Assembly: GCA_938028645.1 (NCBI GenBank)
Contig: CALIMD010000325.1
Span: 1-13,108 of the forward strand
Reading direction: 5' to 3'
Length of the DNA stretch: 13,108 nucleotides
Origin: an uncultured Alphaproteobacteria bacterium
GTDB taxonomy: Bacteria > Pseudomonadota > Alphaproteobacteria > Thalassobaculales > Thalassobaculaceae
Shown here: positions 1-7,953 of the stretch, piece after piece
Position numbering within the stretch: the first letter of the stretch is position 1
How the letters are laid out: every line of letters starts with the position of its first letter
The notes under the pieces: generated by a model
Database searches by the model: none
What the model was told of the DNA's origin: nothing
Seen by the model: the letters and a program-made list of their open reading frames with translations, nothing else
Position numbers and translations under genes: made by a program

Positions 1-200
1 TCGTTTGTTAGAAGAGACCTAACCCTAACAGATACAATATTTGAGTCTATGATCAAGTATCGGGGTCAAAAAATTCGTTACATCTTTTTATCAAAATCTC
101 ACATATTATTTAAACTTTGAAATAGAGATTAAATTTTCGAACACGGATTATATACAATCAGAATTAGCGGATCGAATCTATTAAAATTTAAAAGTTTGGG

Positions 201-1199
201 TTATGGATTTAAAAAACCAACTATTTTTTTTGCTTCAGCAACAATTGGAGCAGCAATTGCTCTTGCTTTCAAAGCTCCATCATGAAGAATTTTATCTACT
301 TCATCTGGAGCCCCCATTAACCTTTGCATTTCATCTCCGATAGGCCCCAATGTAGAAACAGCAAGGTCGGAGAGCGCGCTTTTGAAATCCCCAAAACCCT
401 TGCCTGCAAACTCCGTTACGACGGATTGCATGGTTCTATCAGATAGTGCTGAAAATATTGTAATTAAGTTTAACGCCTCGGCCCGACCGGCCAGGTCTTC
501 TAACCTTTCCGGTAAAGGTTCAGGATCTGTTTTGGCTCGGCGAATTTTCTGTGCGATTAAATCTGGTCCATCGATCATATTAATTCGTGAGTTGTCAGAA
601 GGATCTGATTTACTCATTTTTTTTAACCCATCTCTCAAACTCATAATACGAGCAGCTTCTTCTTGAATTCGAGGTTCTGGGAGTGGGAAAAAATCAACCT
701 CAAACATTGAGTTGAATGCTTGAGCTATATCGCGCGATAATTCAATGTGTTGCTTTTGATCTTCGCCAACAGGTACATCCGTCGCTTTATAAGCCAAGAT
801 GTCAGCCGCCTGAAGCACAGGGTAGGTATAGAGACCAACGAATGCGCCGTCTCGATCTTTTCCCGCTTTTTCTTTAAATTGGGTCATTCTATTAAGCCAC
901 CCGAGACGAGCTACACAATTGAAAAGCCATGCCAACTCTGAATGCTCTGAAACCTGGCTTTGGTTAAAAATAATACAGTTACTAGGATCAACCCCTCCAG
1001 CTATAACGCCCGCCGCGACCTCTCTAGTAGCTTCTCGCATAATGCTAGGATCTTGTGGCAGCGTTATGGCGTGAAGGTCAACGACACAAAAAATGCACTC
1101 GTATTCATGTTGCATTCGTGCCCAATTTCGAATTGCTCCAAGGTAATTGCCTAACTGCAAATTTCCTGAGGGCTGGATGCCTGAAAATATACGATCCAT
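201..1199 (-). CDS. trpS: Tryptophan--tRNA ligase
   Basis: Cytosolic class I aminoacyl-tRNA synthetase that charges tRNA-Trp with tryptophan using ATP. The 332-residue length is normal for bacterial TrpRS. The N-terminal nucleotide-binding signature is SGNLQLGN (residues 11-18), where the HIGH-like motif reads QLGN. The KMSKS loop is perfect at residues 194-198, and GEDQKQHIE (145-153) is the usual family motif near the active site. The ATG start is supported by an AAGGAG Shine-Dalgarno 8 bases upstream. It is the last gene of the minus-strand glnD-murJ-trpS run, 88 bases after murJ, an order I know from many alphaproteobacteria. No clear terminator follows it. Identification is secure. Confidence 0.98.
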   Translation of the reverse strand: MDRIFSGIQPSGNLQLGNYLGAIRNWARMQHEYECIFCVVDLHAITLPQDPSIMREATREVAAGVIAGGVDPSNCIIFNQSQVSEHSELAWLFNCVARLGWLNRMTQFKEKAGKDRDGAFVGLYTYPVLQAADILAYKATDVPVGEDQKQHIELSRDIAQAFNSMFEVDFFPLPEPRIQEEAARIMSLRDGLKKMSKSDPSDNSRINMIDGPDLIAQKIRRAKTDPEPLPERLEDLAGRAEALNLITIFSALSDRTMQSVVTEFAGKGFGDFKSALSDLAVSTLGPIGDEMQRLMGAPDEVDKILHDGALKARAIAAPIVAEAKKIVGFLNP

Positions 1200-1287
1200 T
1201 AGGTGGTGCTCCTTAGTAGTGCATCAAGGATTATCAAATTAGCTACTGCTTTAACGTCCATAGAAAAAGAACTGCATGAAAATGTTT

Positions 1288-2844
1288 TTAATCGCGAACA
1301 GACCAGCGTTTCAAGTTTTCAACTATTTCTTCTTTACTTATGCCATTAAATAAAAATAGTGAAACGAAATAAATAAATCCCCCGCAGGATATCAATAGCA
1401 AAAGAACGCAGATACCTAAGAGGCGTGAACTCTCAGCGAAATCCCCTGAAAACTCTTTCAATGCAACTAGCCCTAGTCCCATAACAGCGGCAGCTAGAAT
1501 TATCCGAATTATCTTTCCTAATAATTGTCTCCTAGGAGAATATAAATTTCTATTTTTCAAAACTATTGCAAAAATTGCAGCACTCAACCAAGCAGAAATT
1601 GATGTTGCCATAGCTAAGCCTGCATGGGCAAAATATTGCATTAAAATCAAATTTAATATCAGATTTATAACTACTGAACCAGCAGCAATTTGTACGGGTG
1701 TTGTGGTGTCATGTCTCGCAAAAAAGTTAGGTTGAAAAATTTTAATAATTACAAATGCCGGTAATCCTGCCGAATAGCATACCAATGCTAACGCTGTTGA
1801 GGCCGCAGATGTTGTATCAAAAGCGCCACGTTGAAACAAAGCGGTTACGATAGGGTCAGATAAAACCATTAGTCCAAAAGCTGCGGGAATTGTTAATATT
1901 AAACCAATCTCTAGTGATTTTTCCTGGTTCTCGGTAGCCTCCTGGAATCGCCCAGCTTGTATATTTCTAGCCATGCTTGGAAGCAATGCAGTGCCTATGG
2001 CGACACCAATCACTGCCAGAGGAAGTTGATTTAAGCGATCAGCGTAGTATAGATAAGAAACGGACCCAGTTGGTAATGTAGATGCCAATATAACATCTAT
2101 CAAAAGGTTGATTTGCACAACACCTGCCCCTACAACGGCAGGAAGCATAAATTTTAGTAATTGCCTAACTCTTGGTGTCCATCTCGGCCACACTAAACGA
2201 GGTAAAGCTTTAGCCCGCCTGCATGCCTCTATTAACCATATAAGTTGAGCTAACCCACCAATGGCAACCCCCACTGCTAACCCATGACCTGGCGTCTCCA
2301 AAATATTGGCAAAAACACCTAGAGAAGAAATAAGAAACAAATTAAGCAAAATAGGAGCCGAGGCCATAGCCGCAAACCTGCCTAGGCTGTTTAGAATTCC
2401 TCCAAGCAGCGCGACCAGAGAAATAAGAGGTAAGTAAATAAAAGTAAGTTCAGCAAAATCTACAGCAAGATTAAACTTATTTGGTGCATGGGCAAAACCA
2501 GGCGCGATTAATCCCACTATTTGAGGCATAAAAAAAATGGCTATTATAGTAACTGTTAGCAGTATAGCTGCCATAAACGACATAATTTCTTGAGCAAACT
2601 CTATAGCTTTTTGTTTGCCATCTCGCTCAAGAACACTTGAAAGCATAGGGATAAAGACAATTGTAAATGATCCCTCGGCGGTGAGGCGACGGAAAAAATT
2701 TGGTAATTTAAATGCTATAATGAAAGCGTCTGCGATTGGACCTGCGCCTAAGGTTGCAGCGATAAGAATATCACGAATGAAACCAGTCATTCGGCTTATC
2801 ATTGTATAACCACCAACAGTGGCGACAGCTTTTAGAAGAGACAT
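1288..2844 (-). CDS. murJ: Lipid II flippase MurJ (MviN)
   Basis: Inner-membrane flippase of the MOP/MATE superfamily that moves the peptidoglycan precursor lipid II to the periplasmic face. The protein has 518 residues and is almost wholly hydrophobic, consistent with the usual 14 membrane helices. Residues known to matter in E. coli MurJ are at the same numbers here: Arg18 and Arg24 (SRMTGFIRD), Asp39, Arg52/Arg53 and Glu57 (NFFRRLTAEG), and Asp269-Arg270 (YADRLNQLP). The gene lies 44 bases downstream of glnD and 88 upstream of trpS on the same strand, so co-transcription is likely. It appears intact, with nothing unusual. Confidence 0.97.
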   Translation of the reverse strand: MSLLKAVATVGGYTMISRMTGFIRDILIAATLGAGPIADAFIIAFKLPNFFRRLTAEGSFTIVFIPMLSSVLERDGKQKAIEFAQEIMSFMAAILLTVTIIAIFFMPQIVGLIAPGFAHAPNKFNLAVDFAELTFIYLPLISLVALLGGILNSLGRFAAMASAPILLNLFLISSLGVFANILETPGHGLAVGVAIGGLAQLIWLIEACRRAKALPRLVWPRWTPRVRQLLKFMLPAVVGAGVVQINLLIDVILASTLPTGSVSYLYYADRLNQLPLAVIGVAIGTALLPSMARNIQAGRFQEATENQEKSLEIGLILTIPAAFGLMVLSDPIVTALFQRGAFDTTSAASTALALVCYSAGLPAFVIIKIFQPNFFARHDTTTPVQIAAGSVVINLILNLILMQYFAHAGLAMATSISAWLSAAIFAIVLKNRNLYSPRRQLLGKIIRIILAAAVMGLGLVALKEFSGDFAESSRLLGICVLLLLISCGGFIYFVSLFLFNGISKEEIVENLKRWSVRD

Positions 2845-2888
2845 AATAGATCTTTAAATCATTTACAGCGTTTGGTGAATAGTATGAT

Positions 2889-5726
2889 TTACTTAGTTTT
2901 ATCCGGCTTAATCTCCGTCATGACAATGTCAGAATGGGACTTGAGTTCGTCTAGGATATATTTTTTAATTAGATTTATCCGGCGGTCACTTTGTATTTTT
3001 AAACCAAAAAGATCTTTAACATAGAACACATCGACAATACTTGTGCCATAGGTCGATATCTTTGCTGAATTTATTTGGAGATTTTGCTGTGCTATCTTTT
3101 GGGTTAATTGATGTAATAAACCTGGCCTGTCTGTGCCGTTTACCTCCAAAACGGTATGAGTGGTACTAGCTTTATTATCTATTAATACTCTTGGGGCAGT
3201 TGTCATGATTCTAGCCCTTTTAGGAAAGTTTCCAGGTCGTTTTCTTATTGCGTCATTAATTTTCAATTCCCCGTTTAAAGATAGTTCTATTGCAGAATTT
3301 ATATAGTCAGTGGAACTCATTTTTTCAGAGTAATTTAGCTTTGGCTCATGCACCCAAAAGCTATCCAACGCCATTCCGTTTCTCATAGTTGTAATTCGAG
3401 CATCGACAATATTAGCGCCAATCGAAGCCATCGCTCCAGCAATGCGTGAAAATAATCCTGGGTGGTCAGCGATGTATACCGTTATCTCTGTTACTTCTTT
3501 TTGATAATCACGCTGACTTTGGATTGTTAATGGGACATTTTTCGACTCAGCATCAAGAACAAGTTCCGCATGTCTAGTAAGAGTTGGAATGTCATACATT
3601 AGCCAATACGAGGGATAACCGCGCTTTAGGTGCTCTTCATAATCTTTTTGTTTCCATTTTGACAGCGCATCTCGGAGCTTTTTGTGGACATGATTTGCTC
3701 GTTCTACAAGTCCTTCTTTTGGGCTTTGTCCTAGGAGAACTTCTTCCGCTTTAAAAAATAAATCTCTTAAAAGAGCCCCTTTCCATCCATTCCAAACATT
3801 TGGTCCGACCGCACGAATATCGGCTACGGTCAAAACTAGCAATAATTTCAAACGTTCGGGTGACTGAACAATTTCGTTTAGGTCTTCTATGGTCTTGGGG
3901 TCATTTATGTCTCGTTTAAAAGCAGCGTAACTTAGGAGCAGGTGCCAGCGTACTAGCCATGCAACTGTCTCTGTTTCCTCTTTGGATAATCCAAATCGCG
4001 GACATAAACGACGTGCAACTTTTTCGCCAAGTACAGAATGATCTCCGCCTCTACCTTTCGCAATGTCGTGTAATAACACAGCGACATATAATTCTTTTCT
4101 GGATATCACTTTATGTATTACTTCGGAAGCCACAGGAGCAGTCTTCTTCAACTCTCCAGTTTCAATTTTAAACAAAATACCGAGCATTATTATAGTGTGT
4201 TCATCTACTGTATAGACGTGATACATATCATACTGCATTTGTGCCACGACCCTTCCAAAGTCTGGAACAAACCTGCCAAATACCTGCGACTCACTCATGC
4301 GTCGTAAAATACGTTCAGGCCCTTTCTTAGATATTAATATTTCTAAGAATAGTCGGTTGGCTTCAGCGTTATTTTGCAGAGCACGATCAATTTTTTTGAG
4401 GTTCTGCGTTACTAGGCGCAAGATATGGGGATGGAATTCCAGTTCATTTTGTTGCGCGACATAAAACATTCTTAATAAATTGACTGGATCTTTCTCGAAT
4501 ATTGCATCCGACTTTGAATTTAAGCGCCCGCCTTCAAGTTTAAAATCTCCTAGCTCTTTATTTTTCTGCCAAGGAGCAGAGATGCGTAAACGTGGCTTTC
4601 TTTGATGTTCTTCCTCTATTGCGGCACAGAATATTCTTGTAAGATCGCCAATATTCTTCGCCGTCAAATAATAATGTTTCATGAACCTTTCTACGGCGAT
4701 ATTACCGGATCTATCAGTATACCCTAGTTTCGTTGCTATTTCGCGTTGGTGATCAACTGTCAATCTATCTTCTTCACGGCCAGCCAAATAATGGAGGTGG
4801 CAGCGTATTGTCCAAAGTTGTTTTTGGGCTTTGGCGAAGTGATTGGCTTCTCGCGATGATAAAATACCTTTTGTGACTAGCTCTTCTGCAGTATTCGTTT
4901 GATATACATATTTGGCTATCCAAAATAATTTATGTAAATCGCGCAGCCCGCCTTTCCCATCTTTTATATTTGGTTCAATAACATATCTAGAGTCGCCAAG
5001 TTTTTTATGACGATCTTCGGACTCTTTTAACTTAGCTTCTACAAAATCTAAGGCTGTGCCAACCACCACCTCTCGCTGGAAGCGTTTGACCATCTCGGTT
5101 AATAAGGATATTTCGCCAGTTATAAAACGGGATTCTAAAATAGCGGTCCTTATTGTCATATCCGCTTTAGCCTGATGCATACACTCTTGGATAGATCTTG
5201 TGGAATGCCCAACCTTTAAGCGCATGTCCCATAGCAGATACAGTATTGTTTCTACGACCTGCTCTGTGTGGGGTGTCAGCTTGTAAGGAAGTAAAAAAAG
5301 CAAATCAATATCAGACGAGGGAGCTAATTCACCACGACCGTATCCACCCACCGCAACAATACATAACTGCTCTCCCCGAGTTGGGTTTGGAGCTCTATAA
5401 AGTTTTTCAATAATCGTTTCATGGGTTATTTGAATAAGAGTATCCATCAAAAATGCTTGTGCAAGTACTGTCTCTGCACCATTATTTCTGGATAAAAAAC
5501 GTTCTTTTATGACTTGGGAGCCTTTATTTAGGCTTGTGCGTAATATCTCAAGTAGAGCTGCTTTAAACTCGTTGGGTGTCTCTGTATTCCCCCAAGATGC
5601 CTCAATTTCGATTTTTAGTTCCTGTGTATTGATTACATCTGGGTGACCGCGAGGCTTTTTTATGGCAGTTGAAAACTCAGCGCTGCTGTTGGTAGGTGCC
5701 GACATTATTGAAGTGAACTTGCCCAT
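2889..5726 (-). CDS. glnD: Bifunctional [protein-PII] uridylyltransferase / uridylyl-removing enzyme
   Basis: Nitrogen sensor that uridylylates PII (GlnB/GlnK) when glutamine is low and removes UMP when it is high. All four expected parts are present in the 945 residues. The nucleotidyltransferase signature GGYGRGELAPSSDIDLL (about 127-143) carries metal-binding Asp139 and Asp141. A linker contains EPNIKDGKGGLRD (251-263). The HD hydrolase domain has His510 and His553-Asp554 (LLHDIAKGRGGDH). Two C-terminal glutamine-sensing ACT domains begin near 747 (VYIADHPGLFSRIAG) and 858 (VNGTDRPGLLHQL). The length is typical. The first ATG is preceded by a weak purine-rich ribosome site (GGAAAAAAGA); Met8 is an alternative start with no better site. 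It is the first gene of the minus-strand block and divergent from the gene at 5923. Confidence 0.97.
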   Translation of the reverse strand: MGKFTSIMSAPTNSSAEFSTAIKKPRGHPDVINTQELKIEIEASWGNTETPNEFKAALLEILRTSLNKGSQVIKERFLSRNNGAETVLAQAFLMDTLIQITHETIIEKLYRAPNPTRGEQLCIVAVGGYGRGELAPSSDIDLLFLLPYKLTPHTEQVVETILYLLWDMRLKVGHSTRSIQECMHQAKADMTIRTAILESRFITGEISLLTEMVKRFQREVVVGTALDFVEAKLKESEDRHKKLGDSRYVIEPNIKDGKGGLRDLHKLFWIAKYVYQTNTAEELVTKGILSSREANHFAKAQKQLWTIRCHLHYLAGREEDRLTVDHQREIATKLGYTDRSGNIAVERFMKHYYLTAKNIGDLTRIFCAAIEEEHQRKPRLRISAPWQKNKELGDFKLEGGRLNSKSDAIFEKDPVNLLRMFYVAQQNELEFHPHILRLVTQNLKKIDRALQNNAEANRLFLEILISKKGPERILRRMSESQVFGRFVPDFGRVVAQMQYDMYHVYTVDEHTIIMLGILFKIETGELKKTAPVASEVIHKVISRKELYVAVLLHDIAKGRGGDHSVLGEKVARRLCPRFGLSKEETETVAWLVRWHLLLSYAAFKRDINDPKTIEDLNEIVQSPERLKLLLVLTVADIRAVGPNVWNGWKGALLRDLFFKAEEVLLGQSPKEGLVERANHVHKKLRDALSKWKQKDYEEHLKRGYPSYWLMYDIPTLTRHAELVLDAESKNVPLTIQSQRDYQKEVTEITVYIADHPGLFSRIAGAMASIGANIVDARITTMRNGMALDSFWVHEPKLNYSEKMSSTDYINSAIELSLNGELKINDAIRKRPGNFPKRARIMTTAPRVLIDNKASTTHTVLEVNGTDRPGLLHQLTQKIAQQNLQINSAKISTYGTSIVDVFYVKDLFGLKIQSDRRINLIKKYILDELKSHSDIVMTEIKPDKTK

Positions 5727-5922
5727 ATTCTTTTTTCCATAACACTTTCAAAGTTCGATGAGCCAAGACGTTCCCCAATAGTATACAATACTGTTAAATA
5801 AATTAAGATTACTTTTTTGAAATCTGTTATGCGTTAAATTAAAAGTTAGTAGTGTAGGCTGTGGAGAGCCTAAGATGAGAATACAAGCCTTCCAAGTTAA
5901 ACTAAAATTCTAAGAGAGTTCC
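5727..5922. promoter_or_regulatory. Divergent intergenic region between glnD and the FOXRED1-like gene
   Basis: This 196-base AT-rich gap must hold the promoters of both divergent genes. On the minus strand, TATACT (5780-5785) makes a fair -10 box for glnD, with a poor -35 candidate (CTTAAT, 5802-5807) 16 bases upstream. On the plus strand, TTGAAA (5817-5822) is a possible -35, but no good -10 lies at the right distance. The promoter boxes are guesses from consensus. A hairpin and a short ORF in the plus-strand leader are listed separately. Confidence 0.4.
5855..5913 (+). promoter_or_regulatory. Candidate leader: hairpin plus 12-codon ORF before the FOXRED1-like gene
   Basis: TAGGCT (5855-5860) and AGCCTA (5867-5872) form a perfect 6-bp stem around the loop GTGGAG. 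The loop contains GGAG, a Shine-Dalgarno-like sequence. Eight bases after it is an ATG (5875) opening a 12-codon ORF, MRIQAFQVKLKF, which stops at TAA (5911-5913), nine bases before the downstream ATG. The short ORF is in the same frame as the downstream gene. This could be a translational control leader, but short ORFs and 6-bp stems are common by chance in AT-rich DNA. Confidence 0.25.
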
Positions 5923-7107
5923 ATGACGCAAATGTATGATGTTGTCATTATTGGAGGCGGTATTATAGGGAGTGCTATAGCATATTTTCTTAAGGCTAGC
6001 GCTCACTTCCAAGGCGATGTCGCTGTTATTGAGCGAGACCCTAGTTATGCTAAAGCATCAACGCCACGTTCCTTGGGAGGTGTGAGACAGCAATTTTCAA
6101 TTCGGGAAAATATAGAAATTGGTCTTTTTGGAGTTGATTTTGTAAAACGCGCTTCCCAGTATTTAAGCGTCGATAACGAACCTGTAGATCTTGGTTGGCG
6201 TGAATTAGGCTATCTTTTTCTTGCTAGTTCCGAAGGTCAGAGAATTCTGGCTGAAAATCAACAATTACAAAGTCAGTTCGGTGCAAAGATTGAAATATTG
6301 AACCCGGAAAACTTAAAAATTAAATTTCCATGGTTGAATGTAGATGGCATTGCTCTTGGTTCCTTTGGATATGAAGGGGAGGGATGGCTCGATCCTAGTC
6401 TGTTGCTCAACGCTTTTCGAGCAAAAGCGCGTGCTCTTGGCGCTACGTTTTTGTATGACGAAGTGACAGAAATCGTTAAGCACAAGCAGAAAATAACTTC
6501 TGTCACATTAGATAGCGGGGTGCAGGTGGGGTGCAGTTTCTTAGTCAATGCGGCTGGAGCTTGGGCGGGCGCTGTTGCGGAATTGGCAAAAATCCAATTG
6601 CCGGTCGTTCCAAAAAAACGTATTATTTATGGGCTGGACTGTAGGGAAAAATTAAATCCTAAATTACCATTAGTCATTGATACTTCTGGTGTTTTTATAC
6701 GCTCGGAAGGTACTGGTTTTGTATGCGGGGTCTCTCCTCCTGCTGATCTTGACCCAGATGCTTGGGATGACATGGAGGTAGACTACTCTCTTTTCGACGA
6801 AATCATCTGGCCTGCAATAGCTCACCGCATTCCTGCTTTTGAAGCGGTCAAGGTCACCAATGCATGGGCGGGATGGTATGACTATAATACTTTGGATCAA
6901 AATGGAGTTATAGGTCCCCACGGGGAGATTGATAACTTTTTCTTTGCCAATGGTTTCTCAGGGCATGGTTTACAACAATCTCCGGCCATAGGAAGAGCTA
7001 TAATGGAATTAATCACCTTTGGAGAATATCGCACAATCGACCTATCGCGGTTTAGTCACGAGAGAATTATTAGAGGATCGGCATTGACGGAAAGGAATGT
7101 TGTATGA
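5923..7107 (+). CDS. FAD-dependent oxidoreductase, DAO family, FOXRED1-like
   Basis: Flavoprotein of the D-amino-acid oxidase/sarcosine oxidase fold, 394 residues. The N-terminal FAD-binding motif is IIGGGIIG (9-16), with the acidic end of strand 2 in VIERD (Glu37). From memory of the human FOXRED1 sequence, conserved blocks run through the whole chain: LGGVRQQFS (51-59), KFPWLN (134-139), EGWLDP (153-158), VNAAGAW (208-214), DTSGVF (253-258), AWAGWYDYNT.DQNGV.GPH (314-333), NGFSGHGLQQ (343-352), TIDLSRF (371-377), and a similar C-terminus. Human FOXRED1 is a mitochondrial factor needed for complex I assembly; its chemical reaction is not established, so the substrate here is unknown. It could be an amine or N-methyl amino acid dehydrogenase. 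The ATG has AGAGAG just upstream; Met4 is an alternative start. Confidence 0.9.
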   Translation: MTQMYDVVIIGGGIIGSAIAYFLKASAHFQGDVAVIERDPSYAKASTPRSLGGVRQQFSIRENIEIGLFGVDFVKRASQYLSVDNEPVDLGWRELGYLFLASSEGQRILAENQQLQSQFGAKIEILNPENLKIKFPWLNVDGIALGSFGYEGEGWLDPSLLLNAFRAKARALGATFLYDEVTEIVKHKQKITSVTLDSGVQVGCSFLVNAAGAWAGAVAELAKIQLPVVPKKRIIYGLDCREKLNPKLPLVIDTSGVFIRSEGTGFVCGVSPPADLDPDAWDDMEVDYSLFDEIIWPAIAHRIPAFEAVKVTNAWAGWYDYNTLDQNGVIGPHGEIDNFFFANGFSGHGLQQSPAIGRAIMELITFGEYRTIDLSRFSHERIIRGSALTERNVV

Positions 7108-7183
7108 TGTCAAAATTTTTGTCGAATTCTAAGTTATATTGAGCCGTTATAATGTTATAATAACCCTTTTCGATTAATTTGAA

Positions 7184-7522
7184 CTAAACATCCAACATTA
7201 CTTCAATGGCGGCACTAGCTATCACTGCGTGGTCGTTGTTTTCATGATCGGGTACATCGAGCCCGCCTTTTATCGCTTTTATTGAGACGACCCCCACTGA
7301 AAGTAGTTTTTTTAGTTCTGTCGTGTTCACATTTTCAGGTTTTTGTACACCAATCGTGATATCCACAAAGAGTTGATTTTTTTCAATGTTTAGAGTTCTG
7401 ATAAAACTAAGCGAACTGTGATGTAGTGCATCTTTGATTGCCCGTTCTGCCGCTTTGGTATAATCCTCGCCGTGTAAGTCGTTACCCATACCCATTTCAA
7501 GAATGGCTCGCTTCATTGTCAT
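7184..7522 (-). CDS. Lin0512-family protein (second of tandem pair)
   Basis: Small soluble protein of 112 residues that I recognise as a member of the Lin0512 family (TIGR02058), whose function is unknown. It has no signal peptide or membrane helix. Family-like blocks are KRAILEMGMGNDLHGEDYTK (4-23), RAIKDALHHSSL and IKGGLD. It aligns without gaps to the neighbouring paralogue at about 46% identity by eye. Its ATG overlaps the TGA of that gene as ATGA, and its own AAGGAA ribosome site lies inside the end of the upstream gene, so the pair is probably translationally coupled. A second in-frame ATG two codons later is possible, but the first aligns with the paralogue's start. Confidence 0.88.
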   Translation of the reverse strand: MTMKRAILEMGMGNDLHGEDYTKAAERAIKDALHHSSLSFIRTLNIEKNQLFVDITIGVQKPENVNTTELKKLLSVGVVSIKAIKGGLDVPDHENNDHAVIASAAIEVMLDV

Positions 7523-7875
7523 AGCGAATTTCCTTCAGGTGCATCGAGATAAACAATAGCTGCCGCATTTGCTATTACGGTAACGTCATTCCGATCAGTA
7601 TTCTCAATCTCAAGGCCTCCTTTTATACAGGAAATTTGACCTGTTCCATGAGGTAAAATACTGAGAACCTCCTCTACGTTGACTTTTTCAGGTTGGGGTA
7701 TTCCAATGCGGACCTCGACCCACATGGAATCAACATCAACGCCCATTATATCCGCTATCCCGAGCGAATTATGCCAAAGAGCATCTTTCAATGCCCGGCA
7801 TGCGGCTTTGGTATAGTCTTTCCCGCGAATGTCTGTGCCCATTCCCATCTCTATAACCACTCGTTTTCTAGTCAT
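7519..7875 (-). CDS. Lin0512-family protein (first of tandem pair)
   Basis: Soluble 118-residue protein of the same function-unknown Lin0512 family. Conserved blocks are VVIEMGMGTDIRGKDYTKAA (6-25), RALKDALWHNSL and IKGGLE, plus a C-terminal NDVTVIANAAAIVYLD segment matching the paralogue; the last seven residues (APEGNSL) are extra. The ATG start has a good AAAGGA ribosome site about 9 bases upstream. The gene lies 78 bases downstream of the MFS transporter on the same strand and overlaps the second Lin0512 gene by 4 bases, which suggests a three-gene unit. Two diverged copies made in equal amounts could form a hetero-oligomer; that is inference. Confidence 0.88.
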   Translation of the reverse strand: MTRKRVVIEMGMGTDIRGKDYTKAACRALKDALWHNSLGIADIMGVDVDSMWVEVRIGIPQPEKVNVEEVLSILPHGTGQISCIKGGLEIENTDRNDVTVIANAAAIVYLDAPEGNSL

Positions 7876-7953
7876 TGACTTTGTCCTTTCGTCACGACCA
7901 TCTAAAGAAATTGTAGTTTACGTAAAACAGTCTGTGAAGTGAAACTCGGATAG

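Noticed and set aside
1..120. Plus-strand frame open from the window edge to a TGA at 118-120 (39 codons)
   Set aside because: It could be the tail of a gene, but the translation matches no family I know, the region is AT-rich and the length is within chance. The rest of 1-200 shows no tRNA, terminator or other feature.
129..150. TTCGAAC sequence resembling a tRNA T-loop
   Set aside because: The flanking bases do not form a T-stem and no acceptor or anticodon arm can be found.
1078..1261. Short minus-strand ORF starting at the ATG near 1261 and running into trpS in another frame
   Set aside because: It overlaps the well-supported trpS start, has no recognisable product and no ribosome site; it is a shadow ORF.
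7147..7168. Palindromic TTATAATGTTATAA followed by CCCTTTT between the FOXRED1-like gene and the Lin0512 pair
   Set aside because: The arms are only A/T and the loop would be too small for the full stem, so an intrinsic terminator is not supported.
7917..7926. 10-bp palindrome TTTACGTAAA upstream of the first Lin0512 gene
   Set aside because: A single short palindrome in an AT-rich gap with no second copy found nearby; not enough to call an operator.
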